DNA of 19,586 bases from Chlamydiota bacterium (GCA_027459365.1 DAIDIM010000053.1:1-19586), one strand, 5' to 3'. Counted from the stretch's first letter, positions 6,078 to 15,007 are shown. Numbers and translations: made by a program. The notes: generated by a model from the sequence alone, not told the origin.

Positions 6078-7008
6078 TTACTTGAGTAAGTTGTTGAAAG
6101 CCTTTGAGCACTTTTTTTACTGAGATGAATTTTTTCCAATGTCGATCGCGTAATCGGAGACCTCGAATGTTGGGAATGAGCGAGGAAGGGGTAATGACGA
6201 TATTATGATGAAAACTTGGGGCCCACATCTTTGCCCAGGCAAGCCTACGACAAAGTGTTAATGTGGGAATTCCGAGAGCCGATGCAAGATGGCCAAGTCC
6301 TGAATCATTTCCAATGAGAAATCCTGATTCATAAATATAGCGCGAAAGTGCGTCGAGAGTGTCAAAGTTTTGGATTTCAAATTCAAGATTTTGCCATTCG
6401 GGAAGGTCTTTTTGTCCGGGAATAAAGATCGGCTGAAACCCTGCTGCTTTTAAATGTAAAGCGAGCTTTACAAATTTTTCTTTTGGCCAGTTGCGCGTTG
6501 TTCTGGCACTCGTCGGATGGATCACAATTCTTGAGGGATACTTATGCTTGATAAGATCGTGTGGAGGGATAAAACCGTTCCCAGATACGATTTTTGGAAG
6601 GCGGAGGACTTCGCGACATACAATGCGGAAGTTTTCGGCAATGGATTTTTTGTGATTGGTTAAACAATCGAGATAATAAGGTTCGTTCACAATATTCGGA
6701 GAGGGATAAAGATAGAGAACTTTGACTTTCTCGGGATTTCGTTTTTTTGCTTCTCGAATCAGAGTTTTGACAAAATCATCGGTATCATTTTGAACGATGA
6801 AAAACCATTCATAGGCATTGAGGATTCGGGGAATTTCATCGAGTTTTGGATAAGGCTGCACGGGGAGATGAGGAAACCAATTTTGCATGGAACCAATCGT
6901 ATTTTGAAATGTGTCGACTTGCCAACCATTGATATGCAAGTGGTTAGAGAGAACAAGACAGTTCACACCATCGCCGAGCCCATTATGGCAAAAAACAGCT
7001 GCTTTCAT
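6001..7008 (-). CDS. GT9-family (heptosyltransferase-like) glycosyltransferase
   Basis: A 335-residue enzyme of the ADP-heptose:LPS heptosyltransferase family (GT-B fold). The N-terminal domain begins MKAAVFCHNGLGDGVN, the usual 'GLGD' loop. The C-terminal nucleotide-sugar domain carries IVIHPTSARTTRNWPKEKF (161-179) and FLIGNDSGLGHLASALGIPT (230-249). Members transfer sugars to LPS core on the cytoplasmic side of the inner membrane. Chlamydial LPS is short, so the acceptor is uncertain. The native protein probably ended near residue 311 (FQQLTQVR). Residues 312-335 and the stop codon come from the palindromic element. It is divergent from rpoN, with only 29 bases between the starts. Confidence 0.85.
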   Translation of the reverse strand: MKAAVFCHNGLGDGVNCLVLSNHLHINGWQVDTFQNTIGSMQNWFPHLPVQPYPKLDEIPRILNAYEWFFIVQNDTDDFVKTLIREAKKRNPEKVKVLYLYPSPNIVNEPYYLDCLTNHKKSIAENFRIVCREVLRLPKIVSGNGFIPPHDLIKHKYPSRIVIHPTSARTTRNWPKEKFVKLALHLKAAGFQPIFIPGQKDLPEWQNLEFEIQNFDTLDALSRYIYESGFLIGNDSGLGHLASALGIPTLTLCRRLAWAKMWAPSFHHNIVITPSSLIPNIRGLRLRDRHWKKFISVKKVLKGFQQLTQVRAILDVNSSRRFGIFSKEFTPFSQS

Positions 7009-7037
7009 ACTTATTGATTCTATGCTATGGGGGAAAA

Positions 7038-8228
7038 ATGGTTCACCTACAAAATGCAGAGCGTCGTTTAGTCATGACTTTTCAAATGAGTCAGGCGCTT
7101 ACTATTCTACAAATGACCAATCGCGATTTGGAACAATTTTTACAAGAGGAATTCGAGAAAAATCCCCTTTTAGAAGAGTGCAGAAAGGAGACTGTTTTTT
7201 ACGATCAAGATATCGCAAGTCAAATGACGAGGGATGAATTTCTTTCTCGACAAATACAAGAAACATTTTTGGATTCAGAAGAAAGAGAGATTGCAGAAAA
7301 AATCACTGAATTCTTAGATGAGAAAGGATTTCTCTCTGTAGAGAACTCTGAAATTCCTGTCGATCAAGAAGATATAGAATCCATTTTGCCAACGCTTCAA
7401 ACCTTTCTTCCACCAGGTATTTTTGCACGGAATCTCCAAGAATCGTTGCTTCTCCAATTAGAAAGAAAAGGGTTAAGGAATAGCGAAGTGTATCTATTGA
7501 TTGAAAATGATTACGACGATCTTCTTCACCATCGATATAGTCTCCTTAAAAAAAAATATCCAAAGCTCGATCTCCCAAATGCAATTCAGAAGATTTCCTC
7601 CTTACAATTAAGACCTCTAGAAAGTCTAAAGAAGGAGATCATTAGTCCGATGATTCCAGATCTTTATATTCGAGAAACGGACGATGGATGGTTGATTGGT
7701 ATGTTTGATGAGGCGATCCCACATTTTCGTATTCAATATGCAGAATTAGAGATCAATTCAAAAGAAGAACAAAAAACAATCGATCTCTGGAGATCCTCTG
7801 CCAAATGGCTTTTAAAGGCTCTGCATCGCCGTCGCGAGATTATTTTGCAAATTGCAATGCGCATTACACACCATCAAGTTGCCTATTTATCAGCAAAAGG
7901 GCCATTGGTCCATTTTACAATACAGAACTTATCACAAGAGTTGGGTCTTCATGAATCGACAATTTCTCGCGCCCTTTCCGAAAAATATGTAGAAACGCCT
8001 CGTGGAATTATCCTATTAAAATCGCTTTTGACAACTTCGCCTCAAAAAAAAGAGGCAAAAGAGATTATCCAGGAGCTGGTCATGCATGAAACAGTTCCTT
8101 TGACTGATGATGAGCTTGCAAGCGCGTTGTTAGAAAAGGGACTTCATGTCGCGCGGAGGACTGTTTCCAAATACCGCAAAGAACTTAAGATCCCTACGAC
8201 TAAGCTACGAGCAATGACTAGACGCTAA
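7038..8228 (+). CDS. rpoN: RNA polymerase sigma-54 factor
   Basis: With the ATG at 7038 (GGGGGA just upstream) the protein is 396 residues. Region I is recognisable (MSQALTILQMTNRDLEQFLQ with EKNPLLEE), the part that contacts activators and holds the polymerase closed. The core-binding region follows. The helix-turn-helix reads LGLHESTISRALSEKYVETP. Near the C-terminus is the RpoN box as ARRTVSKYR, which reads the -24 promoter element. It is somewhat shorter than typical enterobacterial RpoN. In chlamydiae sigma-54 works with one response regulator/kinase pair, not present here. An upstream in-frame TTG at 7014 would add 8 residues but has no better signal. Its last 11 bases overlap the convergent kdoO gene. 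Confidence 0.93.
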   Translation: MVHLQNAERRLVMTFQMSQALTILQMTNRDLEQFLQEEFEKNPLLEECRKETVFYDQDIASQMTRDEFLSRQIQETFLDSEEREIAEKITEFLDEKGFLSVENSEIPVDQEDIESILPTLQTFLPPGIFARNLQESLLLQLERKGLRNSEVYLLIENDYDDLLHHRYSLLKKKYPKLDLPNAIQKISSLQLRPLESLKKEIISPMIPDLYIRETDDGWLIGMFDEAIPHFRIQYAELEINSKEEQKTIDLWRSSAKWLLKALHRRREIILQIAMRITHHQVAYLSAKGPLVHFTIQNLSQELGLHESTISRALSEKYVETPRGIILLKSLLTTSPQKKEAKEIIQELVMHETVPLTDDELASALLEKGLHVARRTVSKYRKELKIPTTKLRAMTRR

Positions 8229-9126
8229 CCATACATTTTCCGGTTATCCTCTCGAGAATGCTGACTGGTGATTCTTCCGGATAAAGAAGCGCATCTCTTG
8301 GAATGAAAATGGTCTGCTCTAATGCATATTGTCCAGAGATTGCTGCGTGGGAGACTTGATCGGTAAAGACGGCCCAACAGGAATTGGGGGGGAATTCCCA
8401 ATGGCTTTTCGGGCAACCTTTTTGAAATGCCTCATTTTCTTTCAAATAATTATGCATATTTAACATAAATCGATCATAGGGAGAACGCATCGGTATTTTA
8501 AATCCAATAGATTTCAACCATTCTTTTGTTTTATGGAGCATTCGTCCTTGGAAAGAATAGTCGACACCGTGCGGGAAAGGAAGTCCTGGTTTTCCTCCAT
8601 ATTTTTTAATCAGGTCTTGAAAAGGCTCCGAGGTAATCCATTTTCGAGGCTCTTTTGGATTGATGTTTGTAAAAAAGCGCAAAATGCGGCCGCCATGCAT
8701 GGGTCTAGTAGGGAAGGAGTCTACATGGAGCAAATCGTTGCGCGCCCTTGTCCGCAATTTTCTTCCCATCTCTTGATAGGGTCGAAAACTTGCATAATCT
8801 AGCTTCCATTTAGAAGAATAGGGGGAGAGTAAGGTTTGAAGAAATTGCGTAACGCGAGAAGAATATGCCTTTAAAATTGCATGCATCTGTTTTGCCTCTT
8901 CTTCATTTGCAGCAATATGATTTGTCAATTTATCGATTTGAGGCTTGCATGCAATATTCTTGCGCGATTTTGATCCACTTTGGCGCTGCTGTAAAAGAAA
9001 CTGAATTTCATCTTGGGGAAATTCAAATGGAATTTTTTCAAAAAAAAGAATATTGCCTTGCTCTAACTCCTTGCAATTTTTTAAAGAATCGTTGATGTTC
9101 TCAACAAGAATTTTTTTTGTCATCAT
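8218..9126 (-). CDS. kdoO: Kdo hydroxylase, Fe(II)/2-oxoglutarate dioxygenase family
   Basis: A 302-residue protein matching the Kdo 3-hydroxylase family, which converts Kdo of LPS to Ko using Fe(II), oxygen and 2-oxoglutarate. The iron triad is visible as HVD (His134, Asp136) within LLHVDSFPTRPMHGGRILR and His260 within QVSHAAISGQYALEQT. The segment RFFTNINPKEPRKW is also typical of the family. It is the last gene of a minus-strand operon; its ATG overlaps the stop of the preceding gene. It overlaps the 3' end of rpoN by 11 bp. Kdo is a dominant sugar of chlamydial LPS, so hydroxylation would alter the exposed epitope. A second ATG immediately follows the first. Confidence 0.85.
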   Translation of the reverse strand: MMTKKILVENINDSLKNCKELEQGNILFFEKIPFEFPQDEIQFLLQQRQSGSKSRKNIACKPQIDKLTNHIAANEEEAKQMHAILKAYSSRVTQFLQTLLSPYSSKWKLDYASFRPYQEMGRKLRTRARNDLLHVDSFPTRPMHGGRILRFFTNINPKEPRKWITSEPFQDLIKKYGGKPGLPFPHGVDYSFQGRMLHKTKEWLKSIGFKIPMRSPYDRFMLNMHNYLKENEAFQKGCPKSHWEFPPNSCWAVFTDQVSHAAISGQYALEQTIFIPRDALLYPEESPVSILERITGKCMVSV

Positions 9127-9881
9127 GCCCTCAAGTATAAATTAAGTAATTGCCAACGTAGAGTGGGTTCTTCTAAAAGATCTTTCCCTTTGGCTAATTT
9201 TTGAATTTCATCATTTGTTAAACGAAAAAGAATGTGGCGTATTTTTTCTTTAGAAAATCCTTTTTTAAAAAGTGTTTGACCTGCTTTTTTCAGGACTAAA
9301 TGGCCCTGAATCAGTCGACAAAAACCAAGAAGCAGCCACAGGGAAGCAAGTAGAAAAAAAAGGGGCATAAAGGGTCCCAAAATACAAAAAATCAGCAGGG
9401 GCCATATTTCCCAAGGACTTCGGACAATCGGACCGAGGACTCTTCTCCAAGGTTTTTCTGAAGTCATATATGCGAAATATTCATCCCAGATATCAGCTGG
9501 AAATGCAGACCGCGCTGCGTGCACAGCTTCGTGGGCTAAAATTTCGCTCCGACTGTAAATTCCTAAGAAAGAACCTTTTTTAAAAGCAGTTCTGAGTTGA
9601 ATGGCTAAGATCTGATCTCGTTCGACCCAAGCGGCAGCCCCTTGCCATAATGCAAGAGCCCTATTGGAATAAAATGCAGGGAGAGATCGTGGGATAAAGT
9701 CAAATCCATCACATAACTTTTTTTCAACCCACTCCCAATGTGAAGTGGGAATGGCCTCTTCTCCTAATTTTAAAAATGCCGATTTTGTCGATTCAACCCT
9801 TTGTAGATATTTTTCCTCTGATTCTTTTGGGCCGGGAATGAATCCCAAGCGGTTCAAGGAAAGCAATTCCTCATCAGTCAT
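9123..9881 (-). CDS. Membrane protein with HExxH motif (putative zinc metallopeptidase)
   Basis: A 252-residue protein, family not recognised with certainty. HEAVH (117-121) in the helix-like context EILAHEAVHAARSAF is a zincin HExxH motif, and the downstream DEYFAYMTS (133-141) offers Asp/Glu as a third zinc ligand. Two membrane segments follow (about 157-189). A soluble C-terminal tail ends the protein. There is no signal peptide, so the active-site region is probably cytoplasmic. It sits between pgsA and kdoO with 8-bp and 4-bp overlaps, implying co-translation and a role in the envelope, possibly processing or quality control. The peptidase activity is inferred from the motif alone. Confidence 0.65.
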   Translation of the reverse strand: MTDEELLSLNRLGFIPGPKESEEKYLQRVESTKSAFLKLGEEAIPTSHWEWVEKKLCDGFDFIPRSLPAFYSNRALALWQGAAAWVERDQILAIQLRTAFKKGSFLGIYSRSEILAHEAVHAARSAFPADIWDEYFAYMTSEKPWRRVLGPIVRSPWEIWPLLIFCILGPFMPLFFLLASLWLLLGFCRLIQGHLVLKKAGQTLFKKGFSKEKIRHILFRLTNDEIQKLAKGKDLLEEPTLRWQLLNLYLRA

Positions 9882-10383
9882 GAAAAATCAAATGTTTCTG
9901 AGGGTTAAACAATTCGAAGAAGGCAAGTACGCCAACAGCAATAAAAACGGCAAATGTAGCCCAAGAAAAAGTGACCTGATAAATAAGCCCAATAAGGACG
10001 CAAAACTGGAGTGCCGTTGCCACTTTTCCAGCTCTGATAGAGCGAAAAACAATCGACCTTGCTTTCCCTGTGACAATCATCAAAATCCCGTAGCTAAAAA
10101 TGACAATGTCCCGGGAAATCATAGCAATCATTTGAAAAATCCCTAATTTCCCCTCTAGGAAAAGAACTAAAAGTGCAAAGTAAACAAAAAACTTGTCAGC
10201 AACAGGATCGAGAAAGGCTCCGAACCGAGAAACGGAATGATTTTTTCGTGCAATATATCCATCGATGCTATCTGTCACCATTGCCAAAAGAACAGCAATC
10301 AATCGAACAGTTACATTCTCGCTTATGAATAAAAAAGCGAGCGGAATACGTAGAAACGATAAACTATTGGACACGCTAATCAT
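9874..10383 (-). CDS. pgsA: CDP-alcohol phosphatidyltransferase (phosphatidylglycerophosphate synthase type)
   Basis: An inner-membrane enzyme that transfers a phosphatidyl group from CDP-diacylglycerol to an alcohol, probably glycerol 3-phosphate, for phosphatidylglycerol synthesis. The complete family signature D-x2-DG-x2-AR-x8-G-x3-D-x3-D is present (Asp38, Asp41, Gly42, Ala45, Arg46, Gly55, Asp59, Asp63 in DSIDGYIARK...GAFLDPVAD), with hydrophobic segments around it. The ATG at 10383 gives 169 residues and the usual N-terminus (SVSNSLSFLRIP). An upstream TTG at 10401 would add six residues, and neither start has a clear ribosome site. First gene of the operon that continues into the HExxH protein and kdoO. 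Substrate within the family cannot be told for certain. Confidence 0.85.
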   Translation of the reverse strand: MISVSNSLSFLRIPLAFLFISENVTVRLIAVLLAMVTDSIDGYIARKNHSVSRFGAFLDPVADKFFVYFALLVLFLEGKLGIFQMIAMISRDIVIFSYGILMIVTGKARSIVFRSIRAGKVATALQFCVLIGLIYQVTFSWATFAVFIAVGVLAFFELFNPQKHLIFHD

Positions 10384-10456
10384 GGGATTGAAGTTTACCA
10401 AATAGGAAGTTTATTCACATAGCTAAAAAAAGCGAAGAGATCTACCATACTTAATT

Positions 10457-11566
10457 ATGAAAAGTGTGATGATTCACGATTGGCTTACCTCTCCGGTAGG
10501 TGGAAGCGAAAACGTTTTAGAGGAGATGCATCGTCTTATTCCATCCCCGATTTACACACTCATTTTCGATCCAAAAAAAATGGTGGGAAGCTATTTTCAA
10601 GAATTAGATATTAAAACCTCTTTCATCCAAAAACTCCCATTTGCAAAGACAAAGCATCGAAATTATCTCCCCCTATTTCCCCTTGCAATTGAGCAGTTCG
10701 ATCTGCACAAATATGACCTGATTCTCTCCTCCTCTCATTGCGTGGCCAAGGGTGTGATTACACATCCAGAACAACTCCATATTTGCTATTGTCATACACC
10801 AGTTAGATATGCATGGGATTTAATGCATTCATATCTGAAAGAGGCAAAGCTTGATCGAGGAATCAAAGGGCTTCTCACTAAACTTGCCCTCCAATATTTG
10901 CGCTCATGGGATGTCCATTCTTCGCATCGAGTCGATCATTTCATTGCCAATTCGCAATTTGTAGCCTCTAGAATCAAGAAGTTTTATCGGAGAAAAGCAG
11001 TTGTTATTTATCCGCCTGTAAATACGACATATTATGAATTACAAGAAAAGAAAGAAGATTATTATCTAACCGCTTCTAGACTTGTGAGCAATAAACGGAT
11101 TGATCTGATTGTGGATGCCTTTGCCCGCATGCCAGACAAGAAACTGATTGTCATTGGAGATGGAAAAGAAAAGGAAAATTTAATATCCCGTGCAAAGAAA
11201 AATATTGAATTCTTAAGCAATCAATCAAACGAGCAGTTGAAAACATATTTGCAAAAAGCAAAAGCTTTTGTTTTTACCGCGGTTGAAGATTTTGGGATTT
11301 TACCAGTAGAGGCAATGGCGACAGGAACCCCCGTGATTGGCCTTGAAAAAGGGGGTCTTTTGGAAACGATGATTCCAAATACGACGGGCCTTTTTTTTAA
11401 AGAACAGAATGTACCCTCTCTTCTGAATGCAATCAAAGAATTTGAAGGGATGGAATTTGATCCAAAAAAATGTAGAGAGCAGTCCCTTAAGTTTTCTCAA
11501 GAAAAGTTTCGCAAGCGCTTCCAATCTTTTGTCTTAGATAAGTACATAGAATTCAAAAACCAGTAG
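10457..11566 (+). CDS. GT4-family glycosyltransferase
   Basis: A 369-residue retaining glycosyltransferase with a GT-B fold. The N-terminal acceptor domain begins SVMIHDWLTSPVGGSENVLE (Gly15-Gly16 in the donor-phosphate loop) and contains CYCHTPVRYAWD, a segment common in WbaZ/mannosyltransferase-like members. The C-terminal domain has YYLTASRLVSNKRIDLIVDA and the E-x7-E motif (Glu277 and Glu285 in VEDFGILPVEAMATGTPVIG). Such enzymes add a hexose from a nucleotide sugar to a lipid or polysaccharide acceptor at the inner membrane. It is divergent from pgsA. With the GT9 enzyme, kdoO and the PAP2 protein it suggests local envelope glycan functions; the sugar and acceptor are unknown. Confidence 0.85.
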   Translation: MKSVMIHDWLTSPVGGSENVLEEMHRLIPSPIYTLIFDPKKMVGSYFQELDIKTSFIQKLPFAKTKHRNYLPLFPLAIEQFDLHKYDLILSSSHCVAKGVITHPEQLHICYCHTPVRYAWDLMHSYLKEAKLDRGIKGLLTKLALQYLRSWDVHSSHRVDHFIANSQFVASRIKKFYRRKAVVIYPPVNTTYYELQEKKEDYYLTASRLVSNKRIDLIVDAFARMPDKKLIVIGDGKEKENLISRAKKNIEFLSNQSNEQLKTYLQKAKAFVFTAVEDFGILPVEAMATGTPVIGLEKGGLLETMIPNTTGLFFKEQNVPSLLNAIKEFEGMEFDPKKCREQSLKFSQEKFRKRFQSFVLDKYIEFKNQ

Positions 11567-11652
11567 CAAGTATATAGCTCTCGGCAGCTTTCACGCCCAA
11601 AAATTTTTTAACTATGTACTAGAATGTAAAAAATTGGTTAGTATAGTCAACT

Positions 11653-14181
11653 ATGACCAAATCTCTTGTCATCGTAGAATCTCCGGCTAAAATTAAGACC
11701 CTGCGCAAATTTTTAGGGTCCCGTTTTGCTTTTGAATCCTCCATAGGACATATTCGCGATCTGCCAGCCAAAGAGTTTGGAATTGATATCGAGCACGATT
11801 TTGAGCCGAAATATGTGACAATGCCCGATAAAAAAGAGGTGATTAAGAAGCTGCAAGAGGCAGCTAAAAAAGCAGATGTTGTTTATCTATCACCCGATCC
11901 TGATCGAGAAGGGGAGGCAATCGCTTGGCACATCGCATCGATTTTGCCAAAAGGGACAAACATCAAAAGAGCTACGTTTCAGTCGATTACAAAAAGTGCT
12001 GTTCAAGAGTCTTTAGCCCATCCGCGCGATATCGATATGGATCTTGTGAATGCACAGCAAACAAGAAGGTTACTCGATCGGATTGTGGGATATAAAATCT
12101 CTCCTATACTCACAAGAAAGGTAAAAAGGGGGAAAAGCGGATCTTCTGCAGGTCGTGTCCAATCGGTCGCACTCAAACTGGTCGTAGATCGTGAAAAGGC
12201 AATTGAAGCATTCAAACCTGTCGAATATTGGACACTTGCCTCTTTGCTTCAACCAAAAGACAACCCAACACCTTTTTCGGCAGTTCTCCATTCGGTAGAT
12301 GGCCTTAAAGTCGAAAAAGAGCCCATAGGCGATAAAAAATGTTTTTTAATCCCCGATAAAAAGACAGCCGATTCTCTCGTTGCCCGTTTAAAGAAAGCCC
12401 ATTACAAAGTGGGAGAGGTAGATCGAAAGGAGAAGAAACGACAGCCTGTACCACCATTCATCACATCTACATTGCAACAAGAGGCTAGCCGACATTACGG
12501 TTTTTCTGTATCCCGCACAATGAGTATTGCGCAGAGCCTTTATGAAGGGATTGATCTCGGCGAAGAGACGGAAGGCTTGATCACCTATATGCGTACAGAT
12601 GCAGTGAGCGTTGCACCGGAAGCAATCCAAGCTGCACGACAATATATTCAATCGACGTTTGGGCCCGAATACCTACCCAATGAACCCCGAATTTACGCAT
12701 CTAAAAAAAGTGCTCAAGAGGCGCACGAAGCCATTCGTCCAACCTCTCTAGAGAGAGATCCTGAAAAAATCAGACAATATCTTTCCGCAGACGAATATAA
12801 AATTTATCTCCTCATCTGGAGACGATTCATCGCTTCACAGATGAATCCAGCGATTTATGACACGGTTTCGGCAGATATCGAAACAGATCAAAATCTCCTT
12901 TTGCGCGCTTCAGGGTCTGTCATCAAATTTAAGGGGTATTTGGCAGCATATGAAGAGAAGAAAGATCCAACATCTGCAATCGATGAAGAAGATGGAGAAA
13001 AAATCCTGCCACCTCTTATTGCAAATACTCCACTTGATTTGAAAAAAGTGGACGCAACGCAATCTTTCACAAAGGCACCCCCACGTTTTACCGAAGCCTC
13101 TCTAGTCAAAGAATTGGAGCGTTTAGGGATCGGCCGTCCTTCAACATACGCATCGATCATGAATAAGATTCAGAGTCGTGAGTACACGATTAAGGAAAAT
13201 CAATCGTTAAAACCGACAGAACTCGGAAGAGTGATTTGCCAAATGCTAGAGGAAAATTTTGCGCCGATTATGGATGTCACCTTTACTGCGCAGATGGAAG
13301 ATCAACTTGAGCAAGTTGCAGAGCATAATAAGGATTGGAAAGGGATCATTCGAGACTTTTGGAAGGACTTTATTCCCCTTGTTGAAAAGGCAGAAAAAGA
13401 GGCCTTGGTTCCTCGCGTTTTAACAGATCTCGATTGCCCAAACTGCGGTCATAAACTGCAAAAAATTTGGTCTCGCAACAAATATTTTTATGGTTGTTCA
13501 AACTATCCAGACTGTGCATTTACAGCCCCCGTCGAAGCGATGAGTTTCAACAAAGAAGATTACGACCCAAACTTTGATTGGGATCAAAAGTGTCCCAATT
13601 GTTCTTCCTCCATGATCCTACGACATGGGAAATTTGGGCCATTTCTCGGTTGTTCTAAATATCCAGAATGTAAAGGGATCGTCAATATTCCGAAAAAAGG
13701 GGAGAAAGTGTATCAAACGGGAGATCTTCCCGCATGTCCGGCTCTTGGATGCGATGGTCGAATGACAGCCCGAAAATCGCGCTTTGGCAAAACATTCTTC
13801 TCATGCTCTAATTTTCCCGATTGTGATGTGATCGTCAATAGAATTGAACAGCTTGAAGAAAAATATGATGCGCACCATTCCAAAACCCCTTATGTCAAAA
13901 AAGGGGGCAAAGCTTTCAAAAAAGGGTCTAAAAAAACATCATCCCGCACTCAAAGCGCAAATCAACTTTCCCCAGAATTAGCAGCAGTTGTCGGCTCCGA
14001 TTCTTTAAGCCGGCCAGAAACGACAAAAAAAATCTGGGAATATATCAAAAAACACAAACTCCAAGATCCAAAGAATAAACGGCTCATTAAACCTGATGAG
14101 AAGCTTGCAAAAGTCTTCGGGACAAAAGAGCCGATTGATATGATGAAGCTTGCGGGTCTGCTCGGGAAACATTTCCTATGA
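11653..14181 (+). CDS. topA: DNA topoisomerase I with C-terminal SWIB domain
   Basis: An 842-residue type IA topoisomerase that relaxes negative supercoils. The TOPRIM domain starts SLVIVESPAKIKTLRKFLG (Glu9) and has the acidic triad in SPDPDREGE (Asp82, Asp84, Glu88). The catalytic tyrosine is Tyr312 in TYMRTDAVS. Three C4 zinc ribbons follow at about 595-625, 646-675 and 695-730 (CPNCGHKL, CPNCSSSM, CPALGCDGR), then a Lys-rich linker (about 740-770). The last 70 residues (about 773-842: RPETTKKIWEYIKKH...DEKLAKVFG...MMKLAGLLGKHF) form a SWIB/MDM2-type domain. That domain is eukaryotic-looking, and its fusion to TopA is a known chlamydial feature. It overlaps the next gene by 4 bp. Confidence 0.96.
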   Translation: MTKSLVIVESPAKIKTLRKFLGSRFAFESSIGHIRDLPAKEFGIDIEHDFEPKYVTMPDKKEVIKKLQEAAKKADVVYLSPDPDREGEAIAWHIASILPKGTNIKRATFQSITKSAVQESLAHPRDIDMDLVNAQQTRRLLDRIVGYKISPILTRKVKRGKSGSSAGRVQSVALKLVVDREKAIEAFKPVEYWTLASLLQPKDNPTPFSAVLHSVDGLKVEKEPIGDKKCFLIPDKKTADSLVARLKKAHYKVGEVDRKEKKRQPVPPFITSTLQQEASRHYGFSVSRTMSIAQSLYEGIDLGEETEGLITYMRTDAVSVAPEAIQAARQYIQSTFGPEYLPNEPRIYASKKSAQEAHEAIRPTSLERDPEKIRQYLSADEYKIYLLIWRRFIASQMNPAIYDTVSADIETDQNLLLRASGSVIKFKGYLAAYEEKKDPTSAIDEEDGEKILPPLIANTPLDLKKVDATQSFTKAPPRFTEASLVKELERLGIGRPSTYASIMNKIQSREYTIKENQSLKPTELGRVICQMLEENFAPIMDVTFTAQMEDQLEQVAEHNKDWKGIIRDFWKDFIPLVEKAEKEALVPRVLTDLDCPNCGHKLQKIWSRNKYFYGCSNYPDCAFTAPVEAMSFNKEDYDPNFDWDQKCPNCSSSMILRHGKFGPFLGCSKYPECKGIVNIPKKGEKVYQTGDLPACPALGCDGRMTARKSRFGKTFFSCSNFPDCDVIVNRIEQLEEKYDAHHSKTPYVKKGGKAFKKGSKKTSSRTQSANQLSPELAAVVGSDSLSRPETTKKIWEYIKKHKLQDPKNKRLIKPDEKLAKVFGTKEPIDMMKLAGLLGKHFL

Positions 14182-14990
14182 TTTACAACATTGAGCTTCA
14201 ATGGATTTCCCGTCTTCAAGAGATGATCAGATCACCATTTTGGGATCAATTCTTTATCCTTTGGAACTACGTTGATTCCTTTTCTGTTGTATACATCATC
14301 ATTGCGGCAGTATGGTATCTAGTCAATAGAACCATTGGAATTCGCATCTTCTATCTATTCATTTTAAGTTGGCTCGTCAGTGAACTATTGAAATCTCTTT
14401 TTCATTTACCAAGGCCTTGTCAATTGGACCCCACACTCGGAATTATTTGCCCCAAAACATTAGGTTTCCCAAGCGGAGTAGCTCAAACAGCAACTCTTTA
14501 CGCCGGACTTCTGATCATTGAGTGCAGACAAAGAATCATACAATTACTCGGCATCCTATTCTCCTTAACATATTGCTTTTCAAGAGTTTATCTCGGAGCC
14601 CACTTTCCAACTGACATCTTAGGAGGCATATTCGTAGGGGGAATCCTTCTCCTCGTCTATGCAAAAATATTCCCTCTATTCAGCCCCTATTCTAGACTCT
14701 TGAGCTTTCTCTTCCCTTTTGCAGCATTGCTTTTTTGGAAAGAGCTCCAATTTGGCATTCTCCTAGGCGTTGCAATCGGCCTTTTGATTTACGATCTAAT
14801 GAAGATAAAACCGACAAACCGGTGGTCCTTTCGAATCGCATCATTTATTTTCGCAGTCTCCGGAATCCTACTCTTGCTGAATCTCGGAGCCTTTTTCCCT
14901 CCTCTAACAATCGTATTGAGCATCGCATCAGGCCTATGGTTCAGCACCATAGGCGTCTGGTGCAAGCCGAAAACGATTGATCACCGATAA
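14178..14990 (+). CDS. PAP2-superfamily membrane phosphatase with altered motif 2
   Basis: A 270-residue integral membrane protein with about seven or eight hydrophobic segments. The PAP2 motifs are K-x6-RP (Lys72...Arg79-Pro80 in KSLFHLPRP), PSG-V (98-101 in FPSGVAQTAT) and SR-x5-H-x3-D (Ser135-Arg136...His142...Asp146 in SRVYLGAHFPTD). The family removes phosphate from lipid phosphates such as phosphatidate, PgP, undecaprenyl pyrophosphate or lipid A. The nucleophile His142 and its partner Asp146 are intact, but the motif-2 His of PSGH, the usual general acid, is Val101. The enzyme may therefore be slow, altered or inactive. ATGA overlap with topA indicates translational coupling, though the functions look unrelated. 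Confidence 0.8.
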   Translation: MIYNIELQWISRLQEMIRSPFWDQFFILWNYVDSFSVVYIIIAAVWYLVNRTIGIRIFYLFILSWLVSELLKSLFHLPRPCQLDPTLGIICPKTLGFPSGVAQTATLYAGLLIIECRQRIIQLLGILFSLTYCFSRVYLGAHFPTDILGGIFVGGILLLVYAKIFPLFSPYSRLLSFLFPFAALLFWKELQFGILLGVAIGLLIYDLMKIKPTNRWSFRIASFIFAVSGILLLLNLGAFFPPLTIVLSIASGLWFSTIGVWCKPKTIDHR

Positions 14991-15007
14991 CTTCCAAATA
15001 AAACCCC

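Noticed and set aside
5828..6085. 85-residue plus-strand ORF across the palindromic element
   Set aside because: It is made mostly of the element's two arms and the antisense of the start of the 149-residue gene; no homology or start signal.
9745..10146. 133-residue plus-strand ORF
   Set aside because: Antisense to pgsA and the HExxH gene, both of which have clear motifs; composition is polar and domain-free.
11917..11945. Sigma-54-type promoter (TTGGCAC...) and similar GGCAC matches elsewhere
   Set aside because: The GC element is not at the required spacing, and the sites lie inside genes. No convincing -24/-12 promoter was found in an intergenic region.
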